Positions 25,141 through 33,095 of a DNA stretch of 36,450 nucleotides are shown one piece after another. The position numbers were made by a program, and so were the translations under genes. Under the pieces are notes generated by a model that saw nothing but the letters and a program-made list of their open reading frames with translations, did not search any database and was not told where the DNA came from. The first letter of the stretch is position 1. Every line of letters starts with the position of its first letter. Origin of the DNA: Butyricicoccus sp. (GTDB lineage Bacteria; Bacillota; Clostridia; Oscillospirales; Butyricicoccaceae). The stretch spans positions 1 to 36,450 of the forward strand of contig JAHHRJ010000021.1 of NCBI GenBank assembly GCA_020025885.1, written 5' to 3'.

Positions 25141-25486
25141 AAGATCTCCTGTGTTAAGATAGAAGTGGTTTGGCAATCACACAACTAAAAAACACAGGAG
25201 CTCATATCATGAAAGACATAGACAGTTTATCACATAGCAGTTAAAGATGCAAACATCATATTGTGTTGATACAGAAGAAAAGTATGAAATAATAATACGA
25301 GAAGATATCAACAATCAGCTAAAAGATGATAGAATGAACAACTAGTTGAGCTTGAAAGAGTATGTAGACCTGTTTGCGGTGCAGCCCGTGAAAGCTTGCG
25401 GTTGATAGACCGATTCGAAGGCTCATTCTAGGGAATGCCCAGAGGGCAGGCGTACAAGCCACCAGCATGGTCGGTGGCTATTATTT
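25141..25486 (+). mobile_element. IS200-type element remnant
   Basis: The left part holds nested hairpins: CTCCTGTGTT (25146-25155) with AACACAGGAG (25191-25200), which would mask the ribosome site, enclosing GTGGTT/AATCAC (25165-25180). This arrangement is typical of IS200 left ends. A broken tnpA follows. The right part carries a GTGAAAGCTTGCGG tract and a terminal hairpin AGCCACC/GGTGGCT (25457-25479). Most of the transposase frame is deleted, so it cannot move on its own. Exact outer ends are uncertain by about 10 bp. Confidence 0.65.
25209..25360 (+). pseudogene. tnpA: IS200 transposase (TnpA, Y1) remnant
   Basis: The ATG at 25209 begins MKDIDSLSHSS, then a stop codon where IS200 TnpA normally has tryptophan, then RCKHHIVLI, matching the CKYHIVF segment of TnpA with its HUH-type histidines nearby. 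A frameshift follows, after which RRK and a few further residues can be matched. The tyrosine-containing C-terminal half is missing. The 3' limit is approximate. Confidence 0.6.
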
Positions 25487-25547
25487 TGTATGTGGAAAAA
25501 ATAAGCGGTTCTCATTGGTTTTGCTTATGGAAATGGAGGATAAAAAG

Positions 25548-25976
25548 ATGAAAAGTTATAAAAAGCTTGCGCATATTGCCGTTTATACAACAGATTTGGA
25601 GCGTTCCATTGCATTTTATGAGACATTAGGCGGCACTTGCACGATGCGCGGTGAGGTGCAAAAGCCAACGGGTGTCAATCAGCTGGCAATGGTTACACTG
25701 ACAAATTTTGAAATTGAACTCATTCAGCCGGGAGATGGAACTGTTGTAACACCTGACACGGGTGTGATGCCACATTTTGCGATTGAAGTGCAAAACCTGC
25801 CATTGGTTGTCAATGCCATGCGTGCTATGGGAATAGGGGCGTTCTGCACAGAAACGCCCAATGTGATACCAGAACTGTTTGGCGGCTTGCAGAATATCTT
25901 TTTCCGTGGACCAAGCGGCGAAATGATCGAGCTGATCGAATATTTTGAAGCAGATGAGAAGCAGCCGCGCCTGTAA
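25548..25976 (+). CDS. VOC (glyoxalase/bleomycin resistance) superfamily protein
   Basis: A 142-residue single VOC protein: KLAHIAVYTTDLERSIAFYETLGG at the start (shown in two overlapping motifs, HIAVYTTDLERS and FYETLGG), FEIELIQPGD, HFAIEV and FFRGPSGEMIELIEY at the end. Candidate metal ligands are the first-strand His, the Glu of IELIQ, the His of PHFAIEV and the Glu of MIELIE. Substrate is unknown; methylmalonyl-CoA epimerase, lactoylglutathione lyase and thiol-independent lyases share this fold. I chose ATG 25548 (GGAGG 8 bases upstream) rather than an in-frame GTG-like start at 25467 inside the IS200 remnant. It is a single-gene unit ending at a strong terminator. Confidence 0.82.
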   Translation: MKSYKKLAHIAVYTTDLERSIAFYETLGGTCTMRGEVQKPTGVNQLAMVTLTNFEIELIQPGDGTVVTPDTGVMPHFAIEVQNLPLVVNAMRAMGIGAFCTETPNVIPELFGGLQNIFFRGPSGEMIELIEYFEADEKQPRL

Positions 25977-25980
25977 TGAA

Positions 25981-26010
25981 AAAACCCCTGACGAAATGTC
26001 AGGGGTTTTT
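25981..26010 (+). terminator. Bidirectional terminator between the VOC gene and iolD
   Basis: AAAACCCCTGAC (25981-25992), loop GAAAT, GTCAGGGGTTTT (25998-26009) plus T. A-run and T-run on opposite sides allow termination in both directions, which would also serve the leftward iolBD transcript. Confidence 0.88.
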
Positions 26011-26085
26011 GATTGGGAAAATGAGGATAGTGCTTTGCAAAATCAGTCGTCTTTCTCGACGTCGGAAGAAATGATGGAGTCAGTT

Positions 26086-26168
26086 AAGGATTCCTGCGTT
26101 TTTTGCCTTGCATCTACGCACTCACTGCGAAAAAATTTGTCGATTTCTTTGTTTTCAGATATGCCATA
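26086..26168 (-). repeat. Family 1 repeat, half copy D, beside the iolD stop
   Basis: AAGGATTCCTGCG followed by the TTTTTTGCCTTGCATCTACG tract and ending TTTTCAGATATGCCATA matches the right half of copy A. The left half is missing. It ends 6 bp from the iolD stop codon, so it lies in the 3' untranslated region of iolBD. Confidence 0.65.
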
Positions 26169-26173
26169 GAGAA

Positions 26174-28144
26174 TTAATAATGACGTGCTTCGAACAGGTG
26201 ATCTTCCAGTGCCTTGCGCGCTGCCTGCACTTCTGGCTTGTTAGAAACCTCAGCAACGCCTACACGCCACCAGTTTTCATAGCCGCCAGACATGGTTTTT
26301 GGCAGTACCTTGACATCAATCAGGGTAGAAACGGTCTGCTTCTTGGAATCCTCGATTGCAGCTTCCAGCTCTTCCTGTGTCTTAACGGTATAAGTTTTGC
26401 ATCCATATGCAGCAGCAACTGCGGCGTAGTCAATCTGCATCACCTTACCCTTATGGATACCGTTGGTTACACCCTCTTCCAGCATGTTCTTCTCGGTTGC
26501 AATGCAAGCATTGCCCTGACCAACCTCGAGGTTGTTGATGCAGCCGAAGGAAGCGTTATCAAATAGCATGACATTGATCTTGTGACCTGTCTGAACAGAA
26601 GTGATCAGCTCAGAGTGCATCATGTCAAAGGAACCGTCACCGCACATGGAGTAAACTTCCTGCTCGGGGCAAGCCATCTTTGCACCCAGTGCAGCAGCCA
26701 CTTCATAGCCCATGCAAGAGTAGCCGTATTCCATGTGGTAAGTATTCGTCTTGCGTGCACGCCACAGACCCTGCATATCGCCCGGCAGAGAACCAGCAGC
26801 GGCAACAACGATCGCATTGTCGTCGATCATGCGGTTGATGGTGCCTAGTACAGCAGTCTGGCACAGCTTGCAGCCAGTCTCTTCGATATACTTCTCAACA
26901 CATGCACGGTTTGCATCATTGATCTCCGGAATGAAGGAATCCTTATCGGTGTAAACAACATGGTCAAGACGGTCAACCTCGTCGAACCATTCCTTACGCA
27001 GTGCCTTTACTTCTTCTGCGTATGCAGCATCGGTGTGGTAGCCGAGCTTTGCCAGCTCTGCACCAATTGCGGAGAGTGCTTCGTTTGCGTCTGCAACAAC
27101 AGGAGTTGCATCCATCTTGTAAGCCTGGAACTCAGACGGGTTGATGTTTACAAACTTTGCATCGGTGCGGTACAGCCACTTGGAGGCCGTAGTGAAGTCG
27201 GTGTAACGGGTACCAACGCCGATTACAACGTCGGCTTCGTGTGCCAGCTTGTTTGCTGCAATGCCGCCAGTGGTACCCAGACCACCAAGGTTCAGTTCGT
27301 GTGTCCACTCGACAGAAGACTTACCAGCCTGTGTTTCGCCAAATGCGATGCCGAAATCTTCTGCGAACTTCTTAAATACCTTGTGTGCCTCAGCGTAGCG
27401 CACACCGCCGCCACAGATGAGAAGTGGCTTCTTTGCATTCTTGATCACTTCAACAGCCTGATCCAGTGCATACTTGGTGATCGGGCGGCGATCAATGCGC
27501 CATACACGCTTCTTGAAGAAGTCAACTGGATAGTCATATGCTTCTGCCTGTACGTCCTGCGGCATGGAGATTGCAACAGCGCCAGTGTTTGCAGTATCCG
27601 TCAGAACACGCATTGCGGACAGCATGTCTGTCATAACCTGCTCTGGGCGGTTGATACGACCCCAGTACTTGGTAACAGCCTGAAATGCGTCATGTGCAGA
27701 GATGGACAGGTTGTGTGTCTGCTCCATCTGCTGGAGAACCGGATCAGGCTGACGGGATGCATAGATATCACCCGGCAGGAGCAGAACCGGAATATTGTTT
27801 GCAGTTGCGGTTGCAGCCGCAGTTATCATGTTACATGCGCCCGGACCAACAGAAGAAGTACAAGCAAAAATCTGCTTGCGGCGCAGCTGCTTTGCATAGC
27901 CAACAGCAGCCAGTGCCATGCCTTGCTCGTTCTTGCCCTGATAAACGACCATATCTTTGAGCTCCTGCTCAACGCCGTTTGCAAAGCCAACAACATTGCC
28001 GTGACCCGGCAGCATGAAGATACCCTTTACGAACTTATGCTCTACCTCGTTGCCATCCATGTCGATGTAGCTGATGTACTGGTTTTCCAGAAAACGAACC
28101 AGTGCTTGGCTTGCTGTCAGGCGGACAGTTTCCATATGCTTCAT
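26174..28144 (-). CDS. iolD: 3D-(3,5/4)-trihydroxycyclohexane-1,2-dione acylhydrolase
   Basis: IolD is the thiamine-diphosphate enzyme that opens the ring of 3D-trihydroxycyclohexane-1,2-dione to 5-deoxy-glucuronate in myo-inositol catabolism. The 656-residue product has the three ThDP-enzyme domains: the catalytic glutamate E73 in YQGKNEQGMALAAVGYAKQ, TSSVGPGACNM, a central domain from about 220, and the cofactor motif GDGSFD (502-507) ending in the DNASFG asparagine region. Length matches the family (~640-650). AGGAGG lies 9 bases before the ATG. It is 58 bp downstream of iolB in the same leftward operon. The other iol genes are not in the window. Confidence 0.92.
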   Translation of the reverse strand: MKHMETVRLTASQALVRFLENQYISYIDMDGNEVEHKFVKGIFMLPGHGNVVGFANGVEQELKDMVVYQGKNEQGMALAAVGYAKQLRRKQIFACTSSVGPGACNMITAAATATANNIPVLLLPGDIYASRQPDPVLQQMEQTHNLSISAHDAFQAVTKYWGRINRPEQVMTDMLSAMRVLTDTANTGAVAISMPQDVQAEAYDYPVDFFKKRVWRIDRRPITKYALDQAVEVIKNAKKPLLICGGGVRYAEAHKVFKKFAEDFGIAFGETQAGKSSVEWTHELNLGGLGTTGGIAANKLAHEADVVIGVGTRYTDFTTASKWLYRTDAKFVNINPSEFQAYKMDATPVVADANEALSAIGAELAKLGYHTDAAYAEEVKALRKEWFDEVDRLDHVVYTDKDSFIPEINDANRACVEKYIEETGCKLCQTAVLGTINRMIDDNAIVVAAAGSLPGDMQGLWRARKTNTYHMEYGYSCMGYEVAAALGAKMACPEQEVYSMCGDGSFDMMHSELITSVQTGHKINVMLFDNASFGCINNLEVGQGNACIATEKNMLEEGVTNGIHKGKVMQIDYAAVAAAYGCKTYTVKTQEELEAAIEDSKKQTVSTLIDVKVLPKTMSGGYENWWRVGVAEVSNKPEVQAARKALEDHLFEARHY

Positions 28145-28202
28145 TATAAAATTCCTCCTAGCAAAGTGAAATGCGAGTTTTTAAATCGTAAATAGAAAGA
28201 AA

Positions 28203-29009
28203 TCAGTTGCCGGTTGGGCAGTGCCAGATATGATCGTTTGCATCATCTTCCAGCAGCCATAGATGCTCGGTGTCATCAATGCGGGTTTTGTCCCACGGAT
28301 TGCCCGGCAGATGACGGATGCCCCATGCGTAGCAGCAAGCATAGCCCGGTGCAGTGACCTGAGAGTGCATCTTGTCAGTGATGATCGCAAGACCGTTGTG
28401 GTGGGTCTCATAGATCTCGCCGTTGCCCCAGCCGGCGCCAAAGCCCATCGGCTTGTCATAGCGGTAGAAGTAGCATTCCGGCTGCGGATGATGGTGCGGT
28501 GGGTAAGAGGACCACTTGCCCGGCAGGTTTACAACTTCACCAAGAACCATGTTAGAATATGGTGCGTTGTCCAGATCGAAACAGGTGCGTACATCACGCT
28601 TGATGCAGCCCATCAGCTCGCCCTGATTGCCGCGTGCCCAAGTGTCAGTATCTTCTGGCTTGTACATTTTGCTTGGGAAGGTCTTCTCATTGAGGGTCTT
28701 CTGCACGTAAATGTTGCACGGACCATGCGCTGTGATCTTGACTGCGATGCCCTTGCAGACGTGCAGGCAGGATGGGTTGTAGTCGAACGGATTCGGACGG
28801 TCTACATCGTAGGATTCATTTTCCCACGCAATGGTGCATTTGCCATCAAAAACGAGGCAGGCGAGCTCTTTTTCGCTCTCTTGGAATGAATAGGTGTCAC
28901 CATCCTCCATGACGAGCAGGGCAACATCCATCATAGCATCCTTGCCGATGCCTTCATCAAGATGGATATACTCGTTGTAGCCACGCTTGACTTGCTTATC
29001 AATATACAT
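28203..29009 (-). CDS. iolB: 5-deoxy-glucuronate isomerase
   Basis: IolB isomerises 5-deoxy-glucuronate to 2-deoxy-5-keto-gluconate, the step after IolD. The 268-residue product is the usual length. It is a double cupin with the metal-binding YPPHHHPQPECYFYRYD (H172-H174, E178) and a WGIRHLPGNPWD tail that is typical. I chose ATG 29009 because GGAGG lies 8 bases upstream and the protein then begins MYIDKQVKRGYNEY; an upstream in-frame start at 29123 would fall on the promoter. It is first in iolB-iolD, transcribed away from an AraC-type regulator. Confidence 0.92.
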   Translation of the reverse strand: MYIDKQVKRGYNEYIHLDEGIGKDAMMDVALLVMEDGDTYSFQESEKELACLVFDGKCTIAWENESYDVDRPNPFDYNPSCLHVCKGIAVKITAHGPCNIYVQKTLNEKTFPSKMYKPEDTDTWARGNQGELMGCIKRDVRTCFDLDNAPYSNMVLGEVVNLPGKWSSYPPHHHPQPECYFYRYDKPMGFGAGWGNGEIYETHHNGLAIITDKMHSQVTAPGYACCYAWGIRHLPGNPWDKTRIDDTEHLWLLEDDANDHIWHCPTGN

Positions 29010-29094
29010 AGCGTATACCTCCAGAAAAAGTAGATCCCTGTGTGTTTGCAGAACAGTTGGGATCGGTTCAGTTTTAAGATGCATATTTGAGTTC

Positions 29095-29123
29095 ATTATA
29101 GCATGACCAACAAAAAGCATCAA
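29095..29123 (-). promoter_or_regulatory. Promoter of iolB-iolD
   Basis: On the minus strand TTGATG (complement of 29118-29123) and a perfect TATAAT (complement of 29095-29100) are separated by 17 bp. The leader to the iolB ATG would be about 80 nt. Confidence 0.75.
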
Positions 29124-29295
29124 CTAGATGATGTGGTTTTTGGGAGAATAATAGAATTATAAAGATGCTTTGTAACTGGAATACCACGAAATTCTTTCGC
29201 AATATACCCATAAACGCAAAAGATAGCTGCTTTTTATGGACATAGCTGAAATGAAATTTAAGTGAGAAGAGGATGAAAGTGGTGTACAAAGTATC

Positions 29296-29335
29296 TTGTC
29301 AATCCTTGTTTATCTGTCTATAATTATAAACAGAT
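29296..29335 (+). promoter_or_regulatory. Promoter of araC-type gene with 24-bp palindromic operator
   Basis: TTGTCA (29296-29301) and TATAAT (29319-29324) are 17 bp apart. A 24-bp palindrome at 29312-29335 (ATCTGT-c-TATAA/TTATA-a-ACAGAT, 11 of 12 pairs) is centred on the -10, so a bound dimer would block this promoter. The rest of the 29124-29416 gap shows nothing else that I recognise. Confidence 0.6.
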
Positions 29336-29416
29336 GGGAAAAAGATTGCTTGCAATATCTTCTGAAAAAATAACACGATTTTAAGATATTTAAAAATTTG
29401 GGGAGGAAATACGCAT

Positions 29417-30295
29417 ATGGATGCTTCACGCAGGGAGAAACGTGCACATGGGACACAGGGGTTTCCGTTTCAGATTTATTCTGCACCTGAGGCACAGGAT
29501 TCCGACCTCGTTCCATATCATTGGCACCCGGAAATGGAGATCATTACAGTGCTGCAAGGTCAGGTGCGTGTGATGATCGCAGATAAGCAGTATATCGGAC
29601 AGGAGGGAGATATCTTTTTTGTGGGTGCAGGGCAATTGCATGAAATTCGAGGCGGCGTTGGTAATCTATTCCGCGCGTTTGTATTTCCTATGGACTTTTT
29701 GCAGTTTCGCCGGGCAGATATTGCGCAAAGTGAGCTACTTGCGCCGCTGAGTGAGGGATTGCTGCGTTTTCCGTCTTATGTTTCGGCAGATACAGAGATC
29801 GGCAAAGCACTGTTTTCAGAGCTAAAAAAAATGATACGGATTTGTGCAAATCAACCGTTTGGACATCAGCTTTTGGTGAAGTCCTCTTTATTATATATCA
29901 TTGGATCGCTGGCGGCGGCGCAGCTTTTGACACAGCATCCCATGCATCCAAAAGAAGAATATCGTGTGCAGCTTCTCAGGAAGATTGTAGAATATTTAGG
30001 AGAGCATTGCACAGAAAAACTGCGCCTTGCCGATGTGGCTGCACAGTTTGGATTATCGCCCCAATATTTTTGCAGCTTTTTTAAGGAAAATTCCGGAAGA
30101 ACTCTGGTGCAGCATATCAATTTTTTACGCATTGAGCGTGCCTCTCGTTTGCTGCGCGAGACCGATCAGCCGATCTTGGAAATCAGTTTGAGTGTGGGGT
30201 TTGAAAATGTCAGCTATTTTATCAAGCGGTTCCGAGAAGTGTACGGCTGCACACCAACCGAATACAGAAAATCAGTTGCCAAAAAACAAATATAA
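29417..30295 (+). CDS. AraC family transcriptional regulator with cupin sensor
   Basis: A 292-residue regulator. Residues ~15-120 form an AraC-type cupin (PYHWHPEMEIITVLQG, EGDIFFVGAGQLHEIRGG). Residues ~190-290 carry two helix-turn-helix units (LRLADVAAQFGLSPQYFCSF and ILEISLSVGFENVSYFIKRF, then REVYGCTPTEYRKS). Such proteins bind a small sugar-like effector and activate a nearby operon. It is divergent from iolB-iolD, so control of inositol catabolism is likely, though B. subtilis uses a DeoR-type IolR for that job. GGGGAGG precedes the ATG. Confidence 0.87.
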   Translation: MDASRREKRAHGTQGFPFQIYSAPEAQDSDLVPYHWHPEMEIITVLQGQVRVMIADKQYIGQEGDIFFVGAGQLHEIRGGVGNLFRAFVFPMDFLQFRRADIAQSELLAPLSEGLLRFPSYVSADTEIGKALFSELKKMIRICANQPFGHQLLVKSSLLYIIGSLAAAQLLTQHPMHPKEEYRVQLLRKIVEYLGEHCTEKLRLADVAAQFGLSPQYFCSFFKENSGRTLVQHINFLRIERASRLLRETDQPILEISLSVGFENVSYFIKRFREVYGCTPTEYRKSVAKKQI

Positions 30296-30581
30296 AGGGC
30301 AGCCATATGATTGCTGAGCGTGCGTATGGAAGTGAGAAAACCTGTGCTTACTATATATAGGATAAGACGCAGAACATGTGACCCCACTGGTGCAGAACAC
30401 AAAATCTCCTTAGCTTATAGATGGGGACTATATAAAGAACCATATTCCATTGAATGTTTCCTCAACAAAATCAGGCAGTTTTGTCGTATCACTGCGCAAC
30501 ATAACAAGCTTCCTGTGTCTCTTTGTTCATCGTTGCTGATAGTGCTGTTTTTTCGATGAGAAAAATAAGATCGGCTTTTCA
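30296..30581 (+). other. Intergenic stretch without a supported gene
   Basis: About 285 bp between the AraC gene and the next terminator. An 82-codon open frame (30311-30559) has no ribosome site, biased composition or recognisable motif, and is not called. No repeat copy of families 1-3 is seen here. Confidence 0.5.
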
Positions 30582-30605
30582 GGTCCACCATGTGGATCTT
30601 TTTTT
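30582..30605 (+). terminator. Terminator upstream of the alcohol dehydrogenase operon
   Basis: GGTCCAC (30582-30588), loop CAT, GTGGATC (30592-30598; one G-T pair), then seven T. It probably ends the AraC transcript. Confidence 0.75.
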
Positions 30606-30652
30606 GTTGCTTTTGACCAAAAAATAGCGAAAAATATTGGTAGATTTATTGA

Positions 30653-30682
30653 TTGAAATTTCCGTGGGCTTGCCTGTATAAT
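30653..30682 (+). promoter_or_regulatory. Promoter of the adh-cobW operon
   Basis: TTGAAA (30653-30658) and TATAAT (30677-30682) with an 18-bp spacer. The leader to the ATG at 30760 is about 70 nt and shows no riboswitch fold that I can recognise. Confidence 0.7.
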
Positions 30683-30759
30683 AAAAAAGATCCAAGATTG
30701 TTATTTTTTTACCAAAGACGATCATCGGGTATTATTTAATACAAAAAGGAGACTTGAAA

Positions 30760-31821
30760 ATGAAAGGTTACGCAATGTTGAAAATCGGTGAGTCCGGGTG
30801 GATCGAGAAGGAGCGCCCTGACTGCGGTCCTCTGGACGCGATTTGTAAACCTCTGGCAGTTGCCATTTGCACATCGGACGTTCATACTCTATGGGAGGGG
30901 GCCATTGGTGACCGTCATAACATGATCCTTGGTCACGAGTGCTGTGCAGAGGTCGTGGAAGTAGGCTCTCTTGTCAAGGACTTCAAGCCCGGTGACCGTG
31001 TTCTGGTCCCTGCGATCACCCCCGATTGGAACTCACTGGAGGCACAGGCAGGCTATGCCATGCACTCTGGCGGCATGCTGGCTGGCTGGAAGTTCTCCAA
31101 CTTCAAGGACGGCGTTTTCTCCGAGTACTTCCATGTAAATGATGCGGACGGAAATCTGGCGCTGCTGCCTTCCAACATCTCCCCTGTGGACGCTTGCATG
31201 CTGTCCGATATGGTTCCTACCGGTTTTCATGGTGTAGAGCTGGCTGACGTACAGTTCGGTGACACGGTTCTGGTCATCGGTATTGGCCCTGTTGGTCTGA
31301 TGTCTGTTGCTGGCGCAAACCTGCGCGGTGCATCCCGTATCATCGCTGTAGGCACTCGTTCTGTCTGTGTTGAGGCAGCCAAGGGCTACGGCGCTACCGA
31401 CTTTATCAGCTACAAGAACGGTCCCATTGATGAGCAGGTCATGACCATGACCGATGGCAAGGGCGTGGATAGGATCATCATCGCCGGTGGTGAGTGCGAT
31501 ACATTCGAAGCGGCTGTCAAGTGCCTGAAACCGGGAGGAAAGATCGGTAACGTGAACTATCTGGGCTCTGGCGAGTTCGTGACCATTCCTCGTGTGGAGT
31601 GGGGCGTTGGCATGGGTCATAAGGACATCCGCGGCGGTCTGATGCCGGGTGGTCGTCTGCGTATGGAGAAGCTGGGCGCACTGGTTGCCTCTGGCAAGCT
31701 GGACGTGCATCCTCTGGCTACTCATGTCTTTGAGGGCTGGGAGCATCTGGAGGAGGCTCTGTTCCTGATGCGCGACAAGCCGGCTGAGCTGATCAAGCCT
31801 GTGGTGAAGATCTCCGACTGA
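30760..31821 (+). CDS. adh: NADP(H)-dependent secondary alcohol dehydrogenase, zinc type
   Basis: A 353-residue medium-chain dehydrogenase very close to the Clostridium beijerinckii secondary (isopropanol) alcohol dehydrogenase: MKGYAML start, WIEKERP, GMLAGWKFSNFKDGVF, EYFHVNDAD and IPRVEWG. Catalytic zinc ligands fall at the same numbers as in that enzyme (C37, H59, E60, D150), and the structural zinc lobe is absent. G198, T199, R200 and Y218 match its NADP phosphate-binding residues, with T for S at 199. It should interconvert ketones or aldehydes and alcohols. I chose ATG 30760, 8 bases after AGGAG, not the TTG at 30754. A CobW-type GTPase follows after 5 bp. Confidence 0.92.
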   Translation: MKGYAMLKIGESGWIEKERPDCGPLDAICKPLAVAICTSDVHTLWEGAIGDRHNMILGHECCAEVVEVGSLVKDFKPGDRVLVPAITPDWNSLEAQAGYAMHSGGMLAGWKFSNFKDGVFSEYFHVNDADGNLALLPSNISPVDACMLSDMVPTGFHGVELADVQFGDTVLVIGIGPVGLMSVAGANLRGASRIIAVGTRSVCVEAAKGYGATDFISYKNGPIDEQVMTMTDGKGVDRIIIAGGECDTFEAAVKCLKPGGKIGNVNYLGSGEFVTIPRVEWGVGMGHKDIRGGLMPGGRLRMEKLGALVASGKLDVHPLATHVFEGWEHLEEALFLMRDKPAELIKPVVKISD

Positions 31822-31826
31822 TTTTT

Positions 31827-32804
31827 ATGAAAGTATTTGTCGTTTCCGGTTTTCTGGGCGCTGGCAAGACCACTTTCATCAAGGAGCTTGCCCGACGTAC
31901 CCATCGGGATTTTGCCATCATGGAAAATGAGTACAGTGAAGTGGGCATTGACGGCGCTCTGTTGCGTGACAGTCAGCCAGATCCTGGCGAAAAGCTGAAC
32001 ATCTGGGAGCTGACTGAGGGCTGCATCTGCTGCTCCATGAAAAAAGACTTTGCCACCTCTGTACTCACCATCGCCAACACGGTAGATCCGGAATTTCTGG
32101 TGGTAGAGCCGACCGGCGTGGGCAAGCTGAGCAAAGTGCTGGAAAATCTCTCCAAAATTCAGTATGAGCGCATTTCGCTGCTAAGCCCGATCACCCTTGT
32201 GGACGGCAATTCCTTCCAGCGCTACCGAGCCGAATATGCGGATATTTATCAGGATCAGCTGGTCAGTGCGGGCAACATTCTGGTGACCAAGATGGAAAAC
32301 GCCGACCCGGAGGATTTGGATCGGCTGGCGACCCAGCTGCAAGAGCTTGCACCCTGTGCAGAGATCTGCACCACGCACTACTCTCAAAATTCGGAGGAGT
32401 GGTGGCAGTCTTTGTTGAAACGCCCGTGCGCGGGTGCCAAGCCCCTTCCAGAGCAGCCGGAGGAATCCGTCACTCTGGAAAATCTGGGGCTTACGGAGAT
32501 AAGTCTGCCATCTGGCAACCATCTGCTGCTCTTTTTGCAGGGGGTGGTGTCTGGCGTGTTCGGCAATATCTGCCGTGCCAAGGGCTACCTGCAAACCGGT
32601 GAGGCTTGGCTGCGCTTTGATGTGGTAGACCGAACATACAGCATCACGGGCTGTGACCCTATGCCTGATCCCCGTGCGGTGTTCATTGGGGAAAAGCTGA
32701 AGCGTTCCTTGCTGCGAGAGGTGTTACAGCAGCCTTTGCTGGCCAGTCCGGTCAAGGTCTGCGCTCACCGCAAGATCCGTGCTCACCGCAGGATTCGCTG
32801 CTGA
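31827..32804 (+). CDS. CobW/COG0523 family GTPase, candidate zinc metallochaperone
   Basis: A 325-residue G3E GTPase. Walker A is GFLGAGKTT (8-16); the metal motif is GCICC (C66, C68, C69); the Walker B-type motif is EPTGVGK (94-100); the usual NKxD base-recognition motif reads TKME (154-157), so Asp is replaced by Glu. A C-terminal CobW-type domain (about 225-300) follows. COG0523 members load zinc or other metals into client enzymes. It lies 5 bp after a zinc alcohol dehydrogenase and lacks its own good ribosome site, suggesting coupling and a dedicated client. The extreme C-terminus repeats AHRKIR/AHRRIR from an 18-bp tandem DNA duplication. Confidence 0.85.
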   Translation: MKVFVVSGFLGAGKTTFIKELARRTHRDFAIMENEYSEVGIDGALLRDSQPDPGEKLNIWELTEGCICCSMKKDFATSVLTIANTVDPEFLVVEPTGVGKLSKVLENLSKIQYERISLLSPITLVDGNSFQRYRAEYADIYQDQLVSAGNILVTKMENADPEDLDRLATQLQELAPCAEICTTHYSQNSEEWWQSLLKRPCAGAKPLPEQPEESVTLENLGLTEISLPSGNHLLLFLQGVVSGVFGNICRAKGYLQTGEAWLRFDVVDRTYSITGCDPMPDPRAVFIGEKLKRSLLREVLQQPLLASPVKVCAHRKIRAHRRIRC

Positions 32805-32860
32805 TGCTCTGCTGCTTGGTGCTTGAAGCAGATCCAGCGGTGATTCAAAAAAATAAAAAT

Positions 32861-32931
32861 CCCCCTTCGGTTTAGGGCTTGTTTGAAAATAAAGAAATTG
32901 ACGGATTTTTCAGACAGCCCCTAAAAGGGGG
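32861..32931 (-). terminator. Terminator hairpin interrupted in its loop by a repeat
   Basis: CCCCCTT (32861-32867) and AAGGGGG (32925-32931) form the stem. On the minus strand the stem is followed by an ATTTTTATTTTTTT tract, so it serves the leftward deoR gene. The loop is split by repeat copy E; removing it leaves loop CGGTTTAA, or close to it. Confidence 0.6.
32873..32923 (+). repeat. Family 1 repeat, internally deleted mini copy E
   Basis: A 47-bp element (32875-32921) begins GGGCTTGTTTGAAAATAAAG and ends TTTTTCAGACAGCCCC. It keeps both family 1 ends but lacks the central ~110 bp. TA flanks it at 32873-32874 and 32922-32923. Confidence 0.75.
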
Positions 32932-32946
32932 TATAAAATAATTATT

Positions 32947-32981
32947 GGCAGTATCCGATTTTTCGGGTACTGCCATATTTT
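32947..32981 (+). terminator. Terminator of the adh-cobW operon
   Basis: A 12-bp stem (32947-32958 with 32963-32974, one G-T pair; GGCAGTA/TACTGCC at the base) with loop TTTT is followed by ATATTTT. T-rich sequence on the other side means it may act in both directions. Confidence 0.7.
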
Positions 32982-33009
32982 AAGAGTACACAAACTGGAA
33001 AAAGGCAAA

Positions 33010-33095
33010 ACAAGGATCCCCTGTGGATTCACGCCTTTTTCTGACGAGAAATTTTTCAGAAAATCGCTCTTGTTGAATGATGCGGTATTGCCTTA
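33010..33095 (-). repeat. Family 2 repeat, half copy
   Basis: GGATTCACGCCTTTTTCTGA, then GACGAGAAATTTTTC, a GCTCTTG tract and GATGCGGTATTGCC match 33997-34065 almost base for base. The left half is missing. TTA at 33093-33095 keeps the TA flank. Confidence 0.7.

Noticed and set aside
26960..28195. A 411-codon open frame antisense to iolD
   Set aside because: Same reasoning: Cys-rich, no domain, no ribosome site, and fully covered by iolD.
30311..30559. An 82-codon frame between the AraC gene and adh
   Set aside because: No ribosome site, no motif, low-complexity composition; treated as intergenic.
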